Origin: Chitinophagales bacterium
Lineage (GTDB): Bacteria; Bacteroidota; Bacteroidia; Chitinophagales; Saprospiraceae
Reading direction: 5' to 3'
Assembly (NCBI GenBank): GCA_013298845.1
Contig: JAAFJN010000002.1
Coordinates: forward strand, 135,949-199,948
Length of the DNA stretch: 64,000 nt
Below are positions 26,130 to 34,485 of this stretch, piece by piece (position 1 is the first letter of the stretch; every line of letters starts with the position of its first letter). A program made the position numbers and the translations under genes. The notes under the pieces are model-generated. The model saw only the letters and a program-made list of their open reading frames with translations, was not told the DNA's origin and made no database searches.

Positions 26130-27548
26130 ATGAAAATCGAGCAGATTTATACCGGTTGTTTGGCGCAAGGCGCATATTATATCGAAAGCGACGGTGAAGC
26201 CGTGGTAATTGATCCGCTGCGCGAAGTAACCGCTTACCTCGAAAAAGCCGAAAAAGCAAATGCCACCATTAAATACGTATTTGAAACGCATTTTCACGCC
26301 GATTTTGTGAGTGGTCACCTCGACCTGAGCAAAAAAACCGGCGCTCCCATCGTGTATGGCCCAACCGCCAACCCGGGATTTGAGGCACATATTGCCCAAG
26401 ACGGCGAACTTTTTAAAGTGGGTAAAATCACCTTCAAAGTGCTGCACACACCCGGGCACACCATGGAAAGCACCTGCTATTTGTTGATGGACGAAAACGG
26501 CAAAGAAACCGCCCTGTTTTCGGGCGATACCCTCTTTATCGGCGACGTGGGTCGCCCCGATTTGGCCCAAAAAGCCGCCCACCTCACCCAGGAACAACTG
26601 GCCGAAACCTTGTTCGATTCTTTGCGCAACAAAGTAATGACACTCCCCGATGAGGTGATTGTTTACCCCGCACACGGAGCCGGATCGGCTTGCGGCAAAA
26701 ACATGTCCAAGGAAACATTCGACACCCTCGGGCACCAAAAAACCGCCAACTATGCCCTCCGCGCAGACATGACCAAAGCCGAATTTGTGCAGGAAGTAAC
26801 CGCCGGATTGTTGCCACCACCGGCCTATTTCCCCCTCAACGTGGCCATGAACAAAAACGGATACGACAGCATTGACGATGTGTTGCAACGCGGCACGCAG
26901 GCACTGTCGCCCCGGGCTTTTGAAACAGCAGCCAACGAAACCGATGCGCTGATTCTGGATACCCGCGACCCACAAACGTTCTCGGAAGGATTTGTGCCCA
27001 ATAGCATTAATATTGGTATCGACGGCAATTTTGCACCTTGGGTAGGCGCATTAATTCCCGACATTAAACAGCAAATTTTGCTCGTTACCGCGCCCGGTCG
27101 CGAAGAAGAAACCGTTACCCGCCTTGCTCGCGTCGGTTACGATTATTGCCTCGGGTTCCTCGAAGGTGGTTTTGATGCCTGGAAAAAAGCCGGTATGGAA
27201 ACCGACCAAATTGAACGGGTGAGTGCCGAACAAATGGCCGCCATCCTGTCACAACACCCCGATACGCCGTTTTTTGACGTGCGCAAAGGCAGCGAATATT
27301 TCAGCGAACACGTCGCCGAAGCCGAAAATGCCCCCCTGGATTCCATTAACGAATCCATGTTGAGCATTCCAAAAGATAAAACGGCCTATATCCACTGCGC
27401 GGGCGGTTACCGCTCCATGATTTTTGCCAGCATCCTGCGTGCGCGCGGGTACGACCGGATCATTGACGTGACCGGCGGTTTTAAATCCATCAAAGACAGC
27501 GGTAAATTCAACGTCACCGACTACGTTTGCCCTTCTACTATGCTTTAA
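26130..27548 (+). CDS. Persulfide dioxygenase-rhodanese fusion (CstB/ETHE1-like)
   Basis: The 472-residue protein has an N-terminal metallo-beta-lactamase domain of ETHE1 type (about 1-240) with THFHADFVSGH, HTPGHTMEST, FSGDTLFIGDVGRPDL and YPAHGAG. Two rhodanese domains follow. The first (about 265-360) lacks the catalytic Cys (VTAPGREEE), while the second has it in HCAGGYRS. This is the layout of CstB-type enzymes, which oxidise thiol persulfides to thiosulfate or sulfite. ATG 26130 matches the usual family start MKIEQIYTGC; another ATG lies three codons upstream. It is the second gene of the sulfur operon. Confidence 0.93.
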   Translation: MKIEQIYTGCLAQGAYYIESDGEAVVIDPLREVTAYLEKAEKANATIKYVFETHFHADFVSGHLDLSKKTGAPIVYGPTANPGFEAHIAQDGELFKVGKITFKVLHTPGHTMESTCYLLMDENGKETALFSGDTLFIGDVGRPDLAQKAAHLTQEQLAETLFDSLRNKVMTLPDEVIVYPAHGAGSACGKNMSKETFDTLGHQKTANYALRADMTKAEFVQEVTAGLLPPPAYFPLNVAMNKNGYDSIDDVLQRGTQALSPRAFETAANETDALILDTRDPQTFSEGFVPNSINIGIDGNFAPWVGALIPDIKQQILLVTAPGREEETVTRLARVGYDYCLGFLEGGFDAWKKAGMETDQIERVSAEQMAAILSQHPDTPFFDVRKGSEYFSEHVAEAENAPLDSINESMLSIPKDKTAYIHCAGGYRSMIFASILRARGYDRIIDVTGGFKSIKDSGKFNVTDYVCPSTML

Positions 27549-27797
27549 AGGGTTGAATTGGTTGGGAAGGGTTATTTGTTGAATTGGTTTTGCTCGTCGT
27601 AGCGTACACGTTTTTGTGGCTCTATGGAGTGTTTTTTTTTTGCAAAAGGTTCATGTAACGGCAGTAAGGAAAATCAGATCATTGTTGTTTAATGAAAAAT
27701 ACGGAGTAACGAAAATAGGCCACAAAGGGCAAAACCAATTTAACAAATTCAACGAACACTCTACGACGGGCGAACAAATTTAACAAACTTAACAAAA
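27549..27797 (+). other. Intergenic gap inside the sulfur gene cluster
   Basis: The 249 bases contain two direct copies of GTTGAATTGGTT (about 27553 and 27574), a nearly complementary CAAAACCAATTTAAC near 27731, and CGTCGTAG matched by CTACGACG near 27760. The T10 run near 27631 may end transcription after the dioxygenase gene. No gene and no clear TAnnTTTG element was seen, so how the rhodanese and YeeE genes are transcribed is open. Confidence 0.45.
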
Positions 27798-28160
27798 ATG
27801 ATAGAATTTATAAAACGTTTCTTTGGCATGGGCACCCAGGAAGAAATTGACCCGAATGGCCCACAGAATAAAACCCTCGGCGGAAAACAGTTCAAAGAAG
27901 AACTTGCCGCAACGGCAGACGCCATCTTACTGGACGTGCGGACACCGGCCGAATTTTCGTCCGGGACCATTCCCGGGGCGCTGAATATGGACATCATGAC
28001 TTTTAATTTTGCGCAAAAAGCCGAAAAACTCGACAAAACCAAAACTTATTTCGTATTTTGCCGAAGCGGCAACCGAAGTGGTCAGGCGTGCAAAATCATG
28101 CACAAAATGGGATTCGACGTGCGCAACCTAAGCGGAGGTATTGGTTCCTTTCCTCGTTAG
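27798..28160 (+). CDS. Single-domain rhodanese
   Basis: The 120-residue protein is one rhodanese domain with ILLDVRTPAEFSSGTIPGALN and the active-site loop CRSGNRSGQA, ending in LSGGIGSF. The Cys in FCRSG carries the persulfide during sulfur transfer. It has no signal peptide. It lies 22 bases before the YeeE-type genes and probably hands sulfane sulfur to or from the transporter or the dioxygenase. Confidence 0.92.
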   Translation: MIEFIKRFFGMGTQEEIDPNGPQNKTLGGKQFKEELAATADAILLDVRTPAEFSSGTIPGALNMDIMTFNFAQKAEKLDKTKTYFVFCRSGNRSGQACKIMHKMGFDVRNLSGGIGSFPR

Positions 28161-28182
28161 TTAACAACGTAAAAACAACACT

Positions 28183-28743
28183 ATGAACGTACTCACTCAT
28201 CCCTGGCCCTGGTGGGCAGCGGGTGTACTCATCGGGCTGATTGTCCCTGCATTGTTACTTTTGGGTAATAAAAAGTTTGGTATATCTTCCAATCTGCGGC
28301 ACATTTGCGCGGCTTGTTTACCCGCAAAAATTTCGTTTTTTCAATACGACTGGAAAAAGGAAATCTGGAATTTCTTTTTTGTGGGTGGTATTTTCCTCGG
28401 GGCTATTATCGCTACCATTTGGCTCAAAAACCCCGATCCCATGCAAATTCACCCGGACCTGGCCCGCGATCTGGCGGCCAATGGCATTACGCACCTCGAT
28501 GGTTTGGTCCCTTCCGATTTATTCAGTTGGTCGAGTCTGTTCACGCTGCGCGGCTTTATTTTAATGGTCGTTGGCGGCTTTTTGGTGGGTTTTGGCACCC
28601 GTTACGCGGGCGGCTGCACCAGTGGACACGCCATTATGGGGTTGTCGAATTTGCAAATTCCGTCGCTGATTGCCACCATTTCGTTTATGGTGGGCGGCTT
28701 TTTGATGACACAACTCCTTTTACCCTTCATTTTATCTTTGTAA
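28183..28743 (+). CDS. YeeE/YedE-family sulfur transporter, first half
   Basis: The 186-residue membrane protein has about four helices and the conserved Cys motif RYAGGCTSGHAIMG. YeeE/YedE (TsuA-like) proteins move thiosulfate or sulfur species through the inner membrane using conserved Cys residues. In many bacteria one polypeptide carries both halves; here they are separate genes three bases apart. Confidence 0.88.
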   Translation: MNVLTHPWPWWAAGVLIGLIVPALLLLGNKKFGISSNLRHICAACLPAKISFFQYDWKKEIWNFFFVGGIFLGAIIATIWLKNPDPMQIHPDLARDLAANGITHLDGLVPSDLFSWSSLFTLRGFILMVVGGFLVGFGTRYAGGCTSGHAIMGLSNLQIPSLIATISFMVGGFLMTQLLLPFILSL

Positions 28744-28746
28744 AAA

Positions 28747-29265
28747 ATGGCCATGTCGAACAACACCCGTAAAATACAAACCCCCGAGCAGGATTTAGCC
28801 ATGCGCCGCCAAGATGCCATGTGCGTCAACGAATCCGACATTAGCCAACCGTGGTGGCATAACCTGAAATACGCCGTTGTGGGTATTTTTTTTGGCGTTA
28901 TTTTTATCAAAGCCGAAATCGTATCGTGGTTTCGCATCCAGGAAATGTTTCGCTTCGAGTCGTTCCACATGTACGGCGTTATTGGCACGGCCGTGGTCGT
29001 GGGTGCAGCGTCGGTATTTCTCATTAAACGATTCAAAGTCAAGACTTTTGAAGGGGAAGCCATTCAATTTGAAGATAAAAAATTCAGCGTGGGTCAAATT
29101 TACGGCGGCCTGCTGTTTGGCTTGGGTTGGGCCATGACCGGCGCTTGTCCGGGGCCATTATTCGCCCAAATTGGCACAGGCGCCTTGGTGATTTTTGTCA
29201 CCCTGCTGAGTGCCATTGTGGGGACTTGGACGTATGGTTATGTACGCGAAAAACTGCCGCATTGA
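28747..29265 (+). CDS. YeeE/YedE-family sulfur transporter, second half
   Basis: The 172-residue membrane protein has about four helices and the second Cys motif GWAMTGACPGPLFAQIG, as in DUF6691/YeeE C-terminal halves. With the previous gene it should form a complete transporter. ATG at 28747 is three bases after the previous stop; a second ATG lies two codons in. It is the last gene of the sulfur cluster and is followed by a strong terminator. Confidence 0.87.
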   Translation: MAMSNNTRKIQTPEQDLAMRRQDAMCVNESDISQPWWHNLKYAVVGIFFGVIFIKAEIVSWFRIQEMFRFESFHMYGVIGTAVVVGAASVFLIKRFKVKTFEGEAIQFEDKKFSVGQIYGGLLFGLGWAMTGACPGPLFAQIGTGALVIFVTLLSAIVGTWTYGYVREKLPH

Positions 29266-29291
29266 TGCAGTTGACAAGGTTCTGCAAATAG

Positions 29292-29332
29292 AAACGCCCC
29301 GAGAGTTCAGCAACTTTCGGGGCGTTTTTGTT
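29292..29332. terminator. Strong bidirectional terminator
   Basis: AAACGCCCCGAGAGTT (29292-29307) pairs with AACTTTCGGGGCGTTT (29312-29327), one G-T wobble, with T- and A-rich flanks on both sides. It separates the convergent sulfur cluster and murA. Confidence 0.9.
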
Positions 29333-29347
29333 TGAATTATCCAGCGT

Positions 29348-30664
29348 TTACACGCGCACAATTTCCGCGCCAATGGCATTCAGGCGGGTATCAATGTGCT
29401 GGTAACCACGGTCAATTTGGTGAATATTGTGGATGCGGCTCGTGCCTTTGGCCGAAAGGGCCGCAATCAACAACGCCTGTCCGGCGCGAATATCCGGCGA
29501 AGTCATATCAATACCGCGCAAAGGATAACGGCGATCGAGACCAATGACCGTGGCGCGGTGCGGATCACAAAGGATAATTTGTGCGCCCATGTCAATCAGT
29601 TTATCCACAAAAAACAAACGACTTTCGAACATTTTTTGGTGAATCAACACGCTGCCGCGCGCTTGCGTGGCCGTAACGAGTATAATAGACATCAAATCGG
29701 GCGTAAAACCGGGCCAGGGTGCGTCGTAAATGGTCATGATCGAACCATCAATAAACGTCTGGATTTCGTAATGGTCGTGCGAAGGAATATGCAAATCGTC
29801 GCCAATCCGCTCGATAGTAAGGCCCAGGCGTTCAAACGTGTACGGAATAATGCCCAATTGGTCCACCGCCGCGTTTTTGATGGTAATATCACCCTGCGTC
29901 ATGGCGGCCAAACCAATGAACGAACCAATTTCGATCATATCGGGCAGGCAACGGTGTTCGGTACCACTGAGGTGTTCGACACCTTCAATTTTGAGCAAAT
30001 TAGAGCCAATTCCCTCAATTTTTGCGCCCATACGGACCAGCATAGCGCACAATTGTTGCAAATAAGGTTCGCAAGCGGCGTTGTAAATGGTGGTATGGCC
30101 CTTAGTTAAAACGGCGGCCATGACCACGTTGGCTGTACCCGTTACCGATATTTCGTCGAGGTGAATATAGGTCCCCTTCAAGCCGCCTTTGGGCTGTTCG
30201 ACGTAATAAATATCGCGCTGGTCGTCGTATTTGAATTCGGCACCCAATTTTTGAAAACCCAAAAAGTGGGTATCGAGGCGGCGGCGGCCAATTTTATCAC
30301 CGCCGGGCTTGGGCAATACCGCCCGGCCAAAACGCGCCAGCAACGGCCCGATGAGCATCACCGAACCGCGCAATTTTTGCGCATCGCGCATGAAGGTTTC
30401 GGAGCGCAGGTAAGAAATATCAATGGTGCCCGCGCAAAAACGCCAGGTATCGGGGGCAAGCCGTTCGACGGTAACACCCAATCCTTTGAGCAGTTCTATC
30501 AACTTATTGACGTCAATAATGTCCGGCACATTGGAAATGGTAATGGGGTCATCGGACAGAAGAACGGCCGCGATGATTTGAAGGGCTTCATTTTTAGCGC
30601 CCTGTGGGTGTAACTCTCCCGCCAATGGCCGCCCGCCCGTTACCTCAAAAGTATCTGCTTGCAT
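29348..30664 (-). CDS. murA: UDP-N-acetylglucosamine 1-carboxyvinyltransferase with Asp in place of the fosfomycin-target Cys
   Basis: The 438-residue protein has the family motifs GAKNEALQ (Lys24, Asn25), RGSVMLIGPLLARFG, KPGGDKIGRR, and RAGQALLIAAL near the end. MurA makes the first committed precursor of peptidoglycan by adding enolpyruvate to UDP-GlcNAc in the cytosol. The position of the E. coli catalytic Cys115 is Asp123 here (PGGD rather than PGGC). Cys-to-Asp MurA, known from mycobacteria and chlamydiae, is active but resistant to fosfomycin. The minus-strand promoter lies about 27 bases upstream. Confidence 0.95.
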   Translation of the reverse strand: MQADTFEVTGGRPLAGELHPQGAKNEALQIIAAVLLSDDPITISNVPDIIDVNKLIELLKGLGVTVERLAPDTWRFCAGTIDISYLRSETFMRDAQKLRGSVMLIGPLLARFGRAVLPKPGGDKIGRRRLDTHFLGFQKLGAEFKYDDQRDIYYVEQPKGGLKGTYIHLDEISVTGTANVVMAAVLTKGHTTIYNAACEPYLQQLCAMLVRMGAKIEGIGSNLLKIEGVEHLSGTEHRCLPDMIEIGSFIGLAAMTQGDITIKNAAVDQLGIIPYTFERLGLTIERIGDDLHIPSHDHYEIQTFIDGSIMTIYDAPWPGFTPDLMSIILVTATQARGSVLIHQKMFESRLFFVDKLIDMGAQIILCDPHRATVIGLDRRYPLRGIDMTSPDIRAGQALLIAALSAKGTSRIHNIHQIDRGYQHIDTRLNAIGAEIVRV

Positions 30665-30690
30665 GATGTTAAAGTTTATTTTTCAGGCGG

Positions 30691-30698
30691 CAAAAGTA
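30691..30698 (-). promoter_or_regulatory. Bacteroidota -7 element TACTTTTG for murA
   Basis: Exact TAnnTTTG match on the minus strand, 27 bases before the murA ATG. Confidence 0.75.
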
Positions 30699-30753
30699 GA
30701 AATAAAATAACGACGCAGAAATTGATAAACGCACAAAAAATAAAAACTTCCTA

Positions 30754-30761
30754 TAAATTTG
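30754..30761 (+). promoter_or_regulatory. Bacteroidota -7 element TAAATTTG for the DUF3667 gene
   Basis: Exact TAnnTTTG match 60 bases before the ATG at 30821. It lies back to back with the murA promoter and excludes an upstream in-frame start at 30659. Confidence 0.65.
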
Positions 30762-30820
30762 CCACTGCTGCGGTCTCCTATTTATCAGATGCGGCACCAG
30801 ACTTAAACATTACTTGCGCT

Positions 30821-31576
30821 ATGTCCATTTCTTGTAAAAACTGTAACACAACAATCAATTCCAAATTTTGTCCTGCCTGCGGCCAGGTTGCCACGACCAA
30901 ACGATTTACCACCCGGGATTTATTCAGCGATTTTTTTCAACGCGTTTTCCCGTTGGAAAAAGGCTTTTTATACTCTACCCGGCGGCTTTTCCTTGCTCCC
31001 GGTGCCATGTTGCGCGGTTATTTGGAGGGACAAAGGGCCAACCACAGCAAACCAATGCCCTATTTATTTATCGCAACGGCCACCTCTACCCTACTTATGA
31101 GAACGACGTTTACCAAACGATTTTTGGAACAACAACCAGATATCAACACCCCTCAGCAAGTGGAAAAAGCCACCGCAATGACCAACTTTATTATTGCCAA
31201 CCTAAACCTGCTTATGGTGTTGCTTATTCCGTTTATTGCGTTGTTTTCGTGGCTATTATTCAGAAAATCAAAGTACAATTACGCCGAGCATTTGGTAGTT
31301 AATATTTTTGTTTTTGCAGCGTTTATGCTTCTTTCCCTAATTACGGCCATTCCCTACCTTTTTGGGGTGGCAATAGATGTACAGCGGATTATTTCCGGGA
31401 CAATAACACTACTTGGACTTTTGTTTTGTGCGTGGGCATACATTGGTGTTTTTCGGCCCAGCAACAAGATCGTGGGAGGAATTAAGGCATTTGTTTCCAT
31501 TTTATTGGGGTTTATCATCGGGATAGTCTTTTTTTCGTTTACCGGTGCGCCGCTATTGGCATATTTTTTCAAATAA
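30821..31576 (+). CDS. DUF3667-type zinc-ribbon membrane protein
   Basis: The 251-residue protein opens with a four-Cys ribbon, CKNCNTTINSKFCPACGQ, followed by the DUF3667-like region (FFQRVFPLEKGFLYSTRRLFLAPG, YLEGQRANHSKPMPYLFI) and three or four membrane helices. The family is common in Bacteroidota and its function is unknown. The start at 30821 puts the Cys motif at residues 5-22, the usual family position. It is a single-gene unit. Confidence 0.8.
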   Translation: MSISCKNCNTTINSKFCPACGQVATTKRFTTRDLFSDFFQRVFPLEKGFLYSTRRLFLAPGAMLRGYLEGQRANHSKPMPYLFIATATSTLLMRTTFTKRFLEQQPDINTPQQVEKATAMTNFIIANLNLLMVLLIPFIALFSWLLFRKSKYNYAEHLVVNIFVFAAFMLLSLITAIPYLFGVAIDVQRIISGTITLLGLLFCAWAYIGVFRPSNKIVGGIKAFVSILLGFIIGIVFFSFTGAPLLAYFFK

Positions 31577-31728
31577 AAGTCCCCTCGTACAGCCTGATTA
31601 ATTATTTGGAAAACACAGCCTAAGCGGATTTTCCTCGAAAAAATTGGGATATTTGTCGTTTGAATTGCCCGTATGTGCCGCTTTATGGCGCATCTTCACA
31701 AAAAAATTCAACCAAATCATTTATAAAA

Positions 31729-32517
31729 ATGCAAAATCACGAAATAGATTACCGCATCTTTGGTGAAGAGATGCAATGCGTGGAAGTAGAATTGGACCCA
31801 CAAGAAACGGTCATTGCCGAATCCGGTAGTTTTATGTACATGTCGGACAACATCGAAATGCAATCCGTTTTTGGTGATGGCAGTAACCGCTCCGAAGGTT
31901 TTTTGGGCAAATTAATGACCGCCGGTAAACGTCTGCTCACCGGTGAAAGCCTGTTCATGACCACTTATACCAACATCGGTTATGGCAAACAACAGGTGGC
32001 TTTTGCCGCACCATACGCCGGTAAAATTGTCCCCATGGACTTATCGCAATTGGGTGGAAAAATTGTTTGCCAAAAAGACGCCTTCCTTTGCGCCGCCAAA
32101 GGGGTGCAGGTGGGCATTGAATTCCAACGCAAACTGGGTACCGGGTTATTCGGGGGCGAAGGTTTTATTATGCAAAAATTAGAAGGCGATGGCATGGCAT
32201 TCGTGCACGCCGGTGGTTATATCCTCGAACGCGAACTGGCCGTTGGGGAAACGTTGCGCGTGGACACGGGCTGTATCGTGGCATTTACCAACCGCGTTGA
32301 CTACGATATTGAGTTTGTAAAAGGCATTCGCAACGTTGTTTTTGGCGGCGAAGGTTTGTTTTACGCCGTATTGCGCGGCCCCGGCAAGGTGTGGTTGCAA
32401 TCGTTGCCCGTTAGCCGTTTGGCCGCTCGTATTCTTTCGTACGGTTCTGCCCGTGGCAAAGAAGAAGGCAGTGTTTTGGGTTCTTTGGGCCGTATGGTGG
32501 ACGGTGACGGCTGGTAA
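31729..32517 (+). CDS. AIM24/TIGR00266 family protein
   Basis: The 262-residue protein has the AIM24 pattern: [60 protein letters not shown], and [19 protein letters not shown] with [23 protein letters not shown]. It has no signal peptide. The bacterial function is not known; the fold is a beta-prism-like repeat. ATG 31729 is chosen because upstream extension lacks conserved sequence. It is convergent with the transglutaminase gene across 12 bases. Confidence 0.88.
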   Translation: MQNHEIDYRIFGEEMQCVEVELDPQETVIAESGSFMYMSDNIEMQSVFGDGSNRSEGFLGKLMTAGKRLLTGESLFMTTYTNIGYGKQQVAFAAPYAGKIVPMDLSQLGGKIVCQKDAFLCAAKGVQVGIEFQRKLGTGLFGGEGFIMQKLEGDGMAFVHAGGYILERELAVGETLRVDTGCIVAFTNRVDYDIEFVKGIRNVVFGGEGLFYAVLRGPGKVWLQSLPVSRLAARILSYGSARGKEEGSVLGSLGRMVDGDGW

Positions 32518-32529
32518 GCAACCGCCGTT

Positions 32530-33465
32530 TTATTGTTGCTGCTGTTGCACGTGATCGGTTGTTTCCGACGATACAATTATTTTGTTGGCTTTCAAAGCGT
32601 TATGCTCGCTGGATACGTAGCCATCTTCGTATCCGACCGATACATAGACCGATAAAGCGTGGCTGGCACCACCTTTAAAAACACCTTTTACGGGTGTACA
32701 ATCCTTAAAATTACGCCCCACCGATAATGTAACATGGGTATTGGATACCAACACATTATTGGTGGGGTCAACGCCTACCCAGCCCCGGTCGGGCAACCAG
32801 GCTTCTACCCAGGCGTGGGTGGCACCTTCACCGCGCAAGCCGTTTTTATTGGGACAAATGTACCCGCTCACGTACCGCGCCGGAATACCCCGCGACCGCA
32901 ACAAATACAATTGAACGTGGGCAAAATCCTGACAAACCCCCGACCCCAGCGACAATACTTCTTCGAGGGTGGTTTCCACGTCGGTAATGCCTTTAATGTA
33001 TTGAAAACGTTCAAAAACGTAAGCCATACTGCTCATCACGGCTTCAAAAGGGGTTTGATCACCCGAAAAACAATCTGCCAATACGGTCTGTCCTTTTTCC
33101 GATAACGCCTCGGGGCGGGCCAAATCGAGCAATAAAATTTGTTCCTGCTTGGCCACGCCCATTCGTTCCCAATCGCTCATGTCGCCGGGGTCGGTGCTGA
33201 CGGTTCGTGTGGGAATGCGCACGGTCAACACACTGTCAATAATCAACGTTTGGTGGTTGGCCAAAATATTAAACACCCCAACGGTATTGCCAAAATAGTC
33301 TTTATAGGTTTCGATGCGGGCTTCTTTGTCGCTCAACTGCACCTGCTGGCTGAGGATTTCCTGCCCTTCCTGGGTGCGGGGATATAGTTTTATGCTGTTG
33401 GCACTTTCCCACACCGGATAATCATAGTCGTACTGCGTGGTATGCTGGATCTGAAAAACTGGCAT
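32530..33465 (-). CDS. Transglutaminase-like cysteine protease
   Basis: The 311-residue protein has an N-terminal beta-strand domain (bacterial transglutaminase N, about 1-90) and a transglutaminase core with SGVCQDFAHV (Cys), GATHAWVEAWLP (His) and GVDPTNN (Asp), giving a complete triad. Such proteins, next to alpha-E and circularly permuted ATP-grasp genes, form a widely conserved set thought to make or cut a peptide or amide bond, still without a defined substrate. It is the third gene of that set here; the C-terminus is a Gln run. Confidence 0.9.
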   Translation of the reverse strand: MPVFQIQHTTQYDYDYPVWESANSIKLYPRTQEGQEILSQQVQLSDKEARIETYKDYFGNTVGVFNILANHQTLIIDSVLTVRIPTRTVSTDPGDMSDWERMGVAKQEQILLLDLARPEALSEKGQTVLADCFSGDQTPFEAVMSSMAYVFERFQYIKGITDVETTLEEVLSLGSGVCQDFAHVQLYLLRSRGIPARYVSGYICPNKNGLRGEGATHAWVEAWLPDRGWVGVDPTNNVLVSNTHVTLSVGRNFKDCTPVKGVFKGGASHALSVYVSVGYEDGYVSSEHNALKANKIIVSSETTDHVQQQQQ

Positions 33466-33518
33466 TTTGATTAATTTTTTACTCCTGATGAAACTAAGAA
33501 ACGGTTTTAAAACGGTTT

Positions 33519-34460
33519 CTAAACGTACGCAAAAAACACCTGACTCAACAAATTACTAAACCGCAGGGTATCGTTGCGAATATCCGACAAAAAGGCGGGC
33601 AACCCCATGGTAGAAATGCTGGAAATATCCGAAAACTCTACCCGGCTTTTTAACCTACCCAGGGCTTTTTCCATCGGGCTAAACTGCGCCGCCGGGATTT
33701 CGGGTTTAAAAGTGTCCAATTCGTCGTATAACCGGCTGGTCGAATACAACACCGACCGGGGAAACTGCATATTCAGCACCAACAAATCAATGACATTGTG
33801 GCTTTGCACCCCCGTGCGGTAGGTTTTTAAATACAACTCGTAACCCGCCACCGAAAGCAATAAATTGCGCCAATACGGCACATCGGCGGGATTATTGAGG
33901 TCGTACGATAAATCGCGGAACTTGAGATCGAGCAAATCGGCGGTTTGAACCGTGCGCTCAATGTATTTGCCCATGTTCATAAAATGCCACCCGTGGTTGC
34001 GCGGCATGGTCACGGTAAGCACCCCGATAAAATGCGCGCAGCGGTGGATCAAATCGCTCAATACCGTAATTTGGCGGTCTTCGCGAATGGCCTGCGCCAC
34101 ATCCATCGATTGCACCAGGTGGTAAAACTCATTGATACTTTCCCAGGCTTCTTTGGTGAGGTGATCTTGCATACCGCGGGCGTTTTCGCGGGCGCGGGTG
34201 ACAATGACCCGAATCGAATTTTCGTTTTTCGGGTCGGCAATCATAAATTGCAACACCGCGTTGGCATCGTTGGCAATGCGGTCAATTTCTTCGTTGTTCA
34301 GGGTGGTAAAGATGGTTAATACCGGTCGCCAGTTAAAGTCGGTACCGCTGGTTTTGTCCAAAGAAGTGATAAAATTAACGCGCAACATGCGCAACAAACC
34401 ATCGGCGCGCTCCACGTACCGGCTGAGCCAAAAAAGGGAATCTGCTATTCTACTGAGCAT
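33519..34460 (-). CDS. Alpha-E domain protein (DUF403)
   Basis: The 313-residue, all-helical protein begins with the family signature MLSRIADSLFWLSRYVERADGLLR and contains TRARENARGMQDHLTKEAWE and FMNMGKYIERTVQTADLLDLK. Alpha-E proteins always travel with ATP-grasp and transglutaminase genes; their own function is unknown. It is 53 bases upstream of the transglutaminase gene and 25 bases downstream of the ATP-grasp gene on the same strand. Confidence 0.9.
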   Translation of the reverse strand: MLSRIADSLFWLSRYVERADGLLRMLRVNFITSLDKTSGTDFNWRPVLTIFTTLNNEEIDRIANDANAVLQFMIADPKNENSIRVIVTRARENARGMQDHLTKEAWESINEFYHLVQSMDVAQAIREDRQITVLSDLIHRCAHFIGVLTVTMPRNHGWHFMNMGKYIERTVQTADLLDLKFRDLSYDLNNPADVPYWRNLLLSVAGYELYLKTYRTGVQSHNVIDLLVLNMQFPRSVLYSTSRLYDELDTFKPEIPAAQFSPMEKALGRLKSRVEFSDISSISTMGLPAFLSDIRNDTLRFSNLLSQVFFAYV

Positions 34461-34485
34461 AAAAAATTGGAGTTAAATGTGTGGA

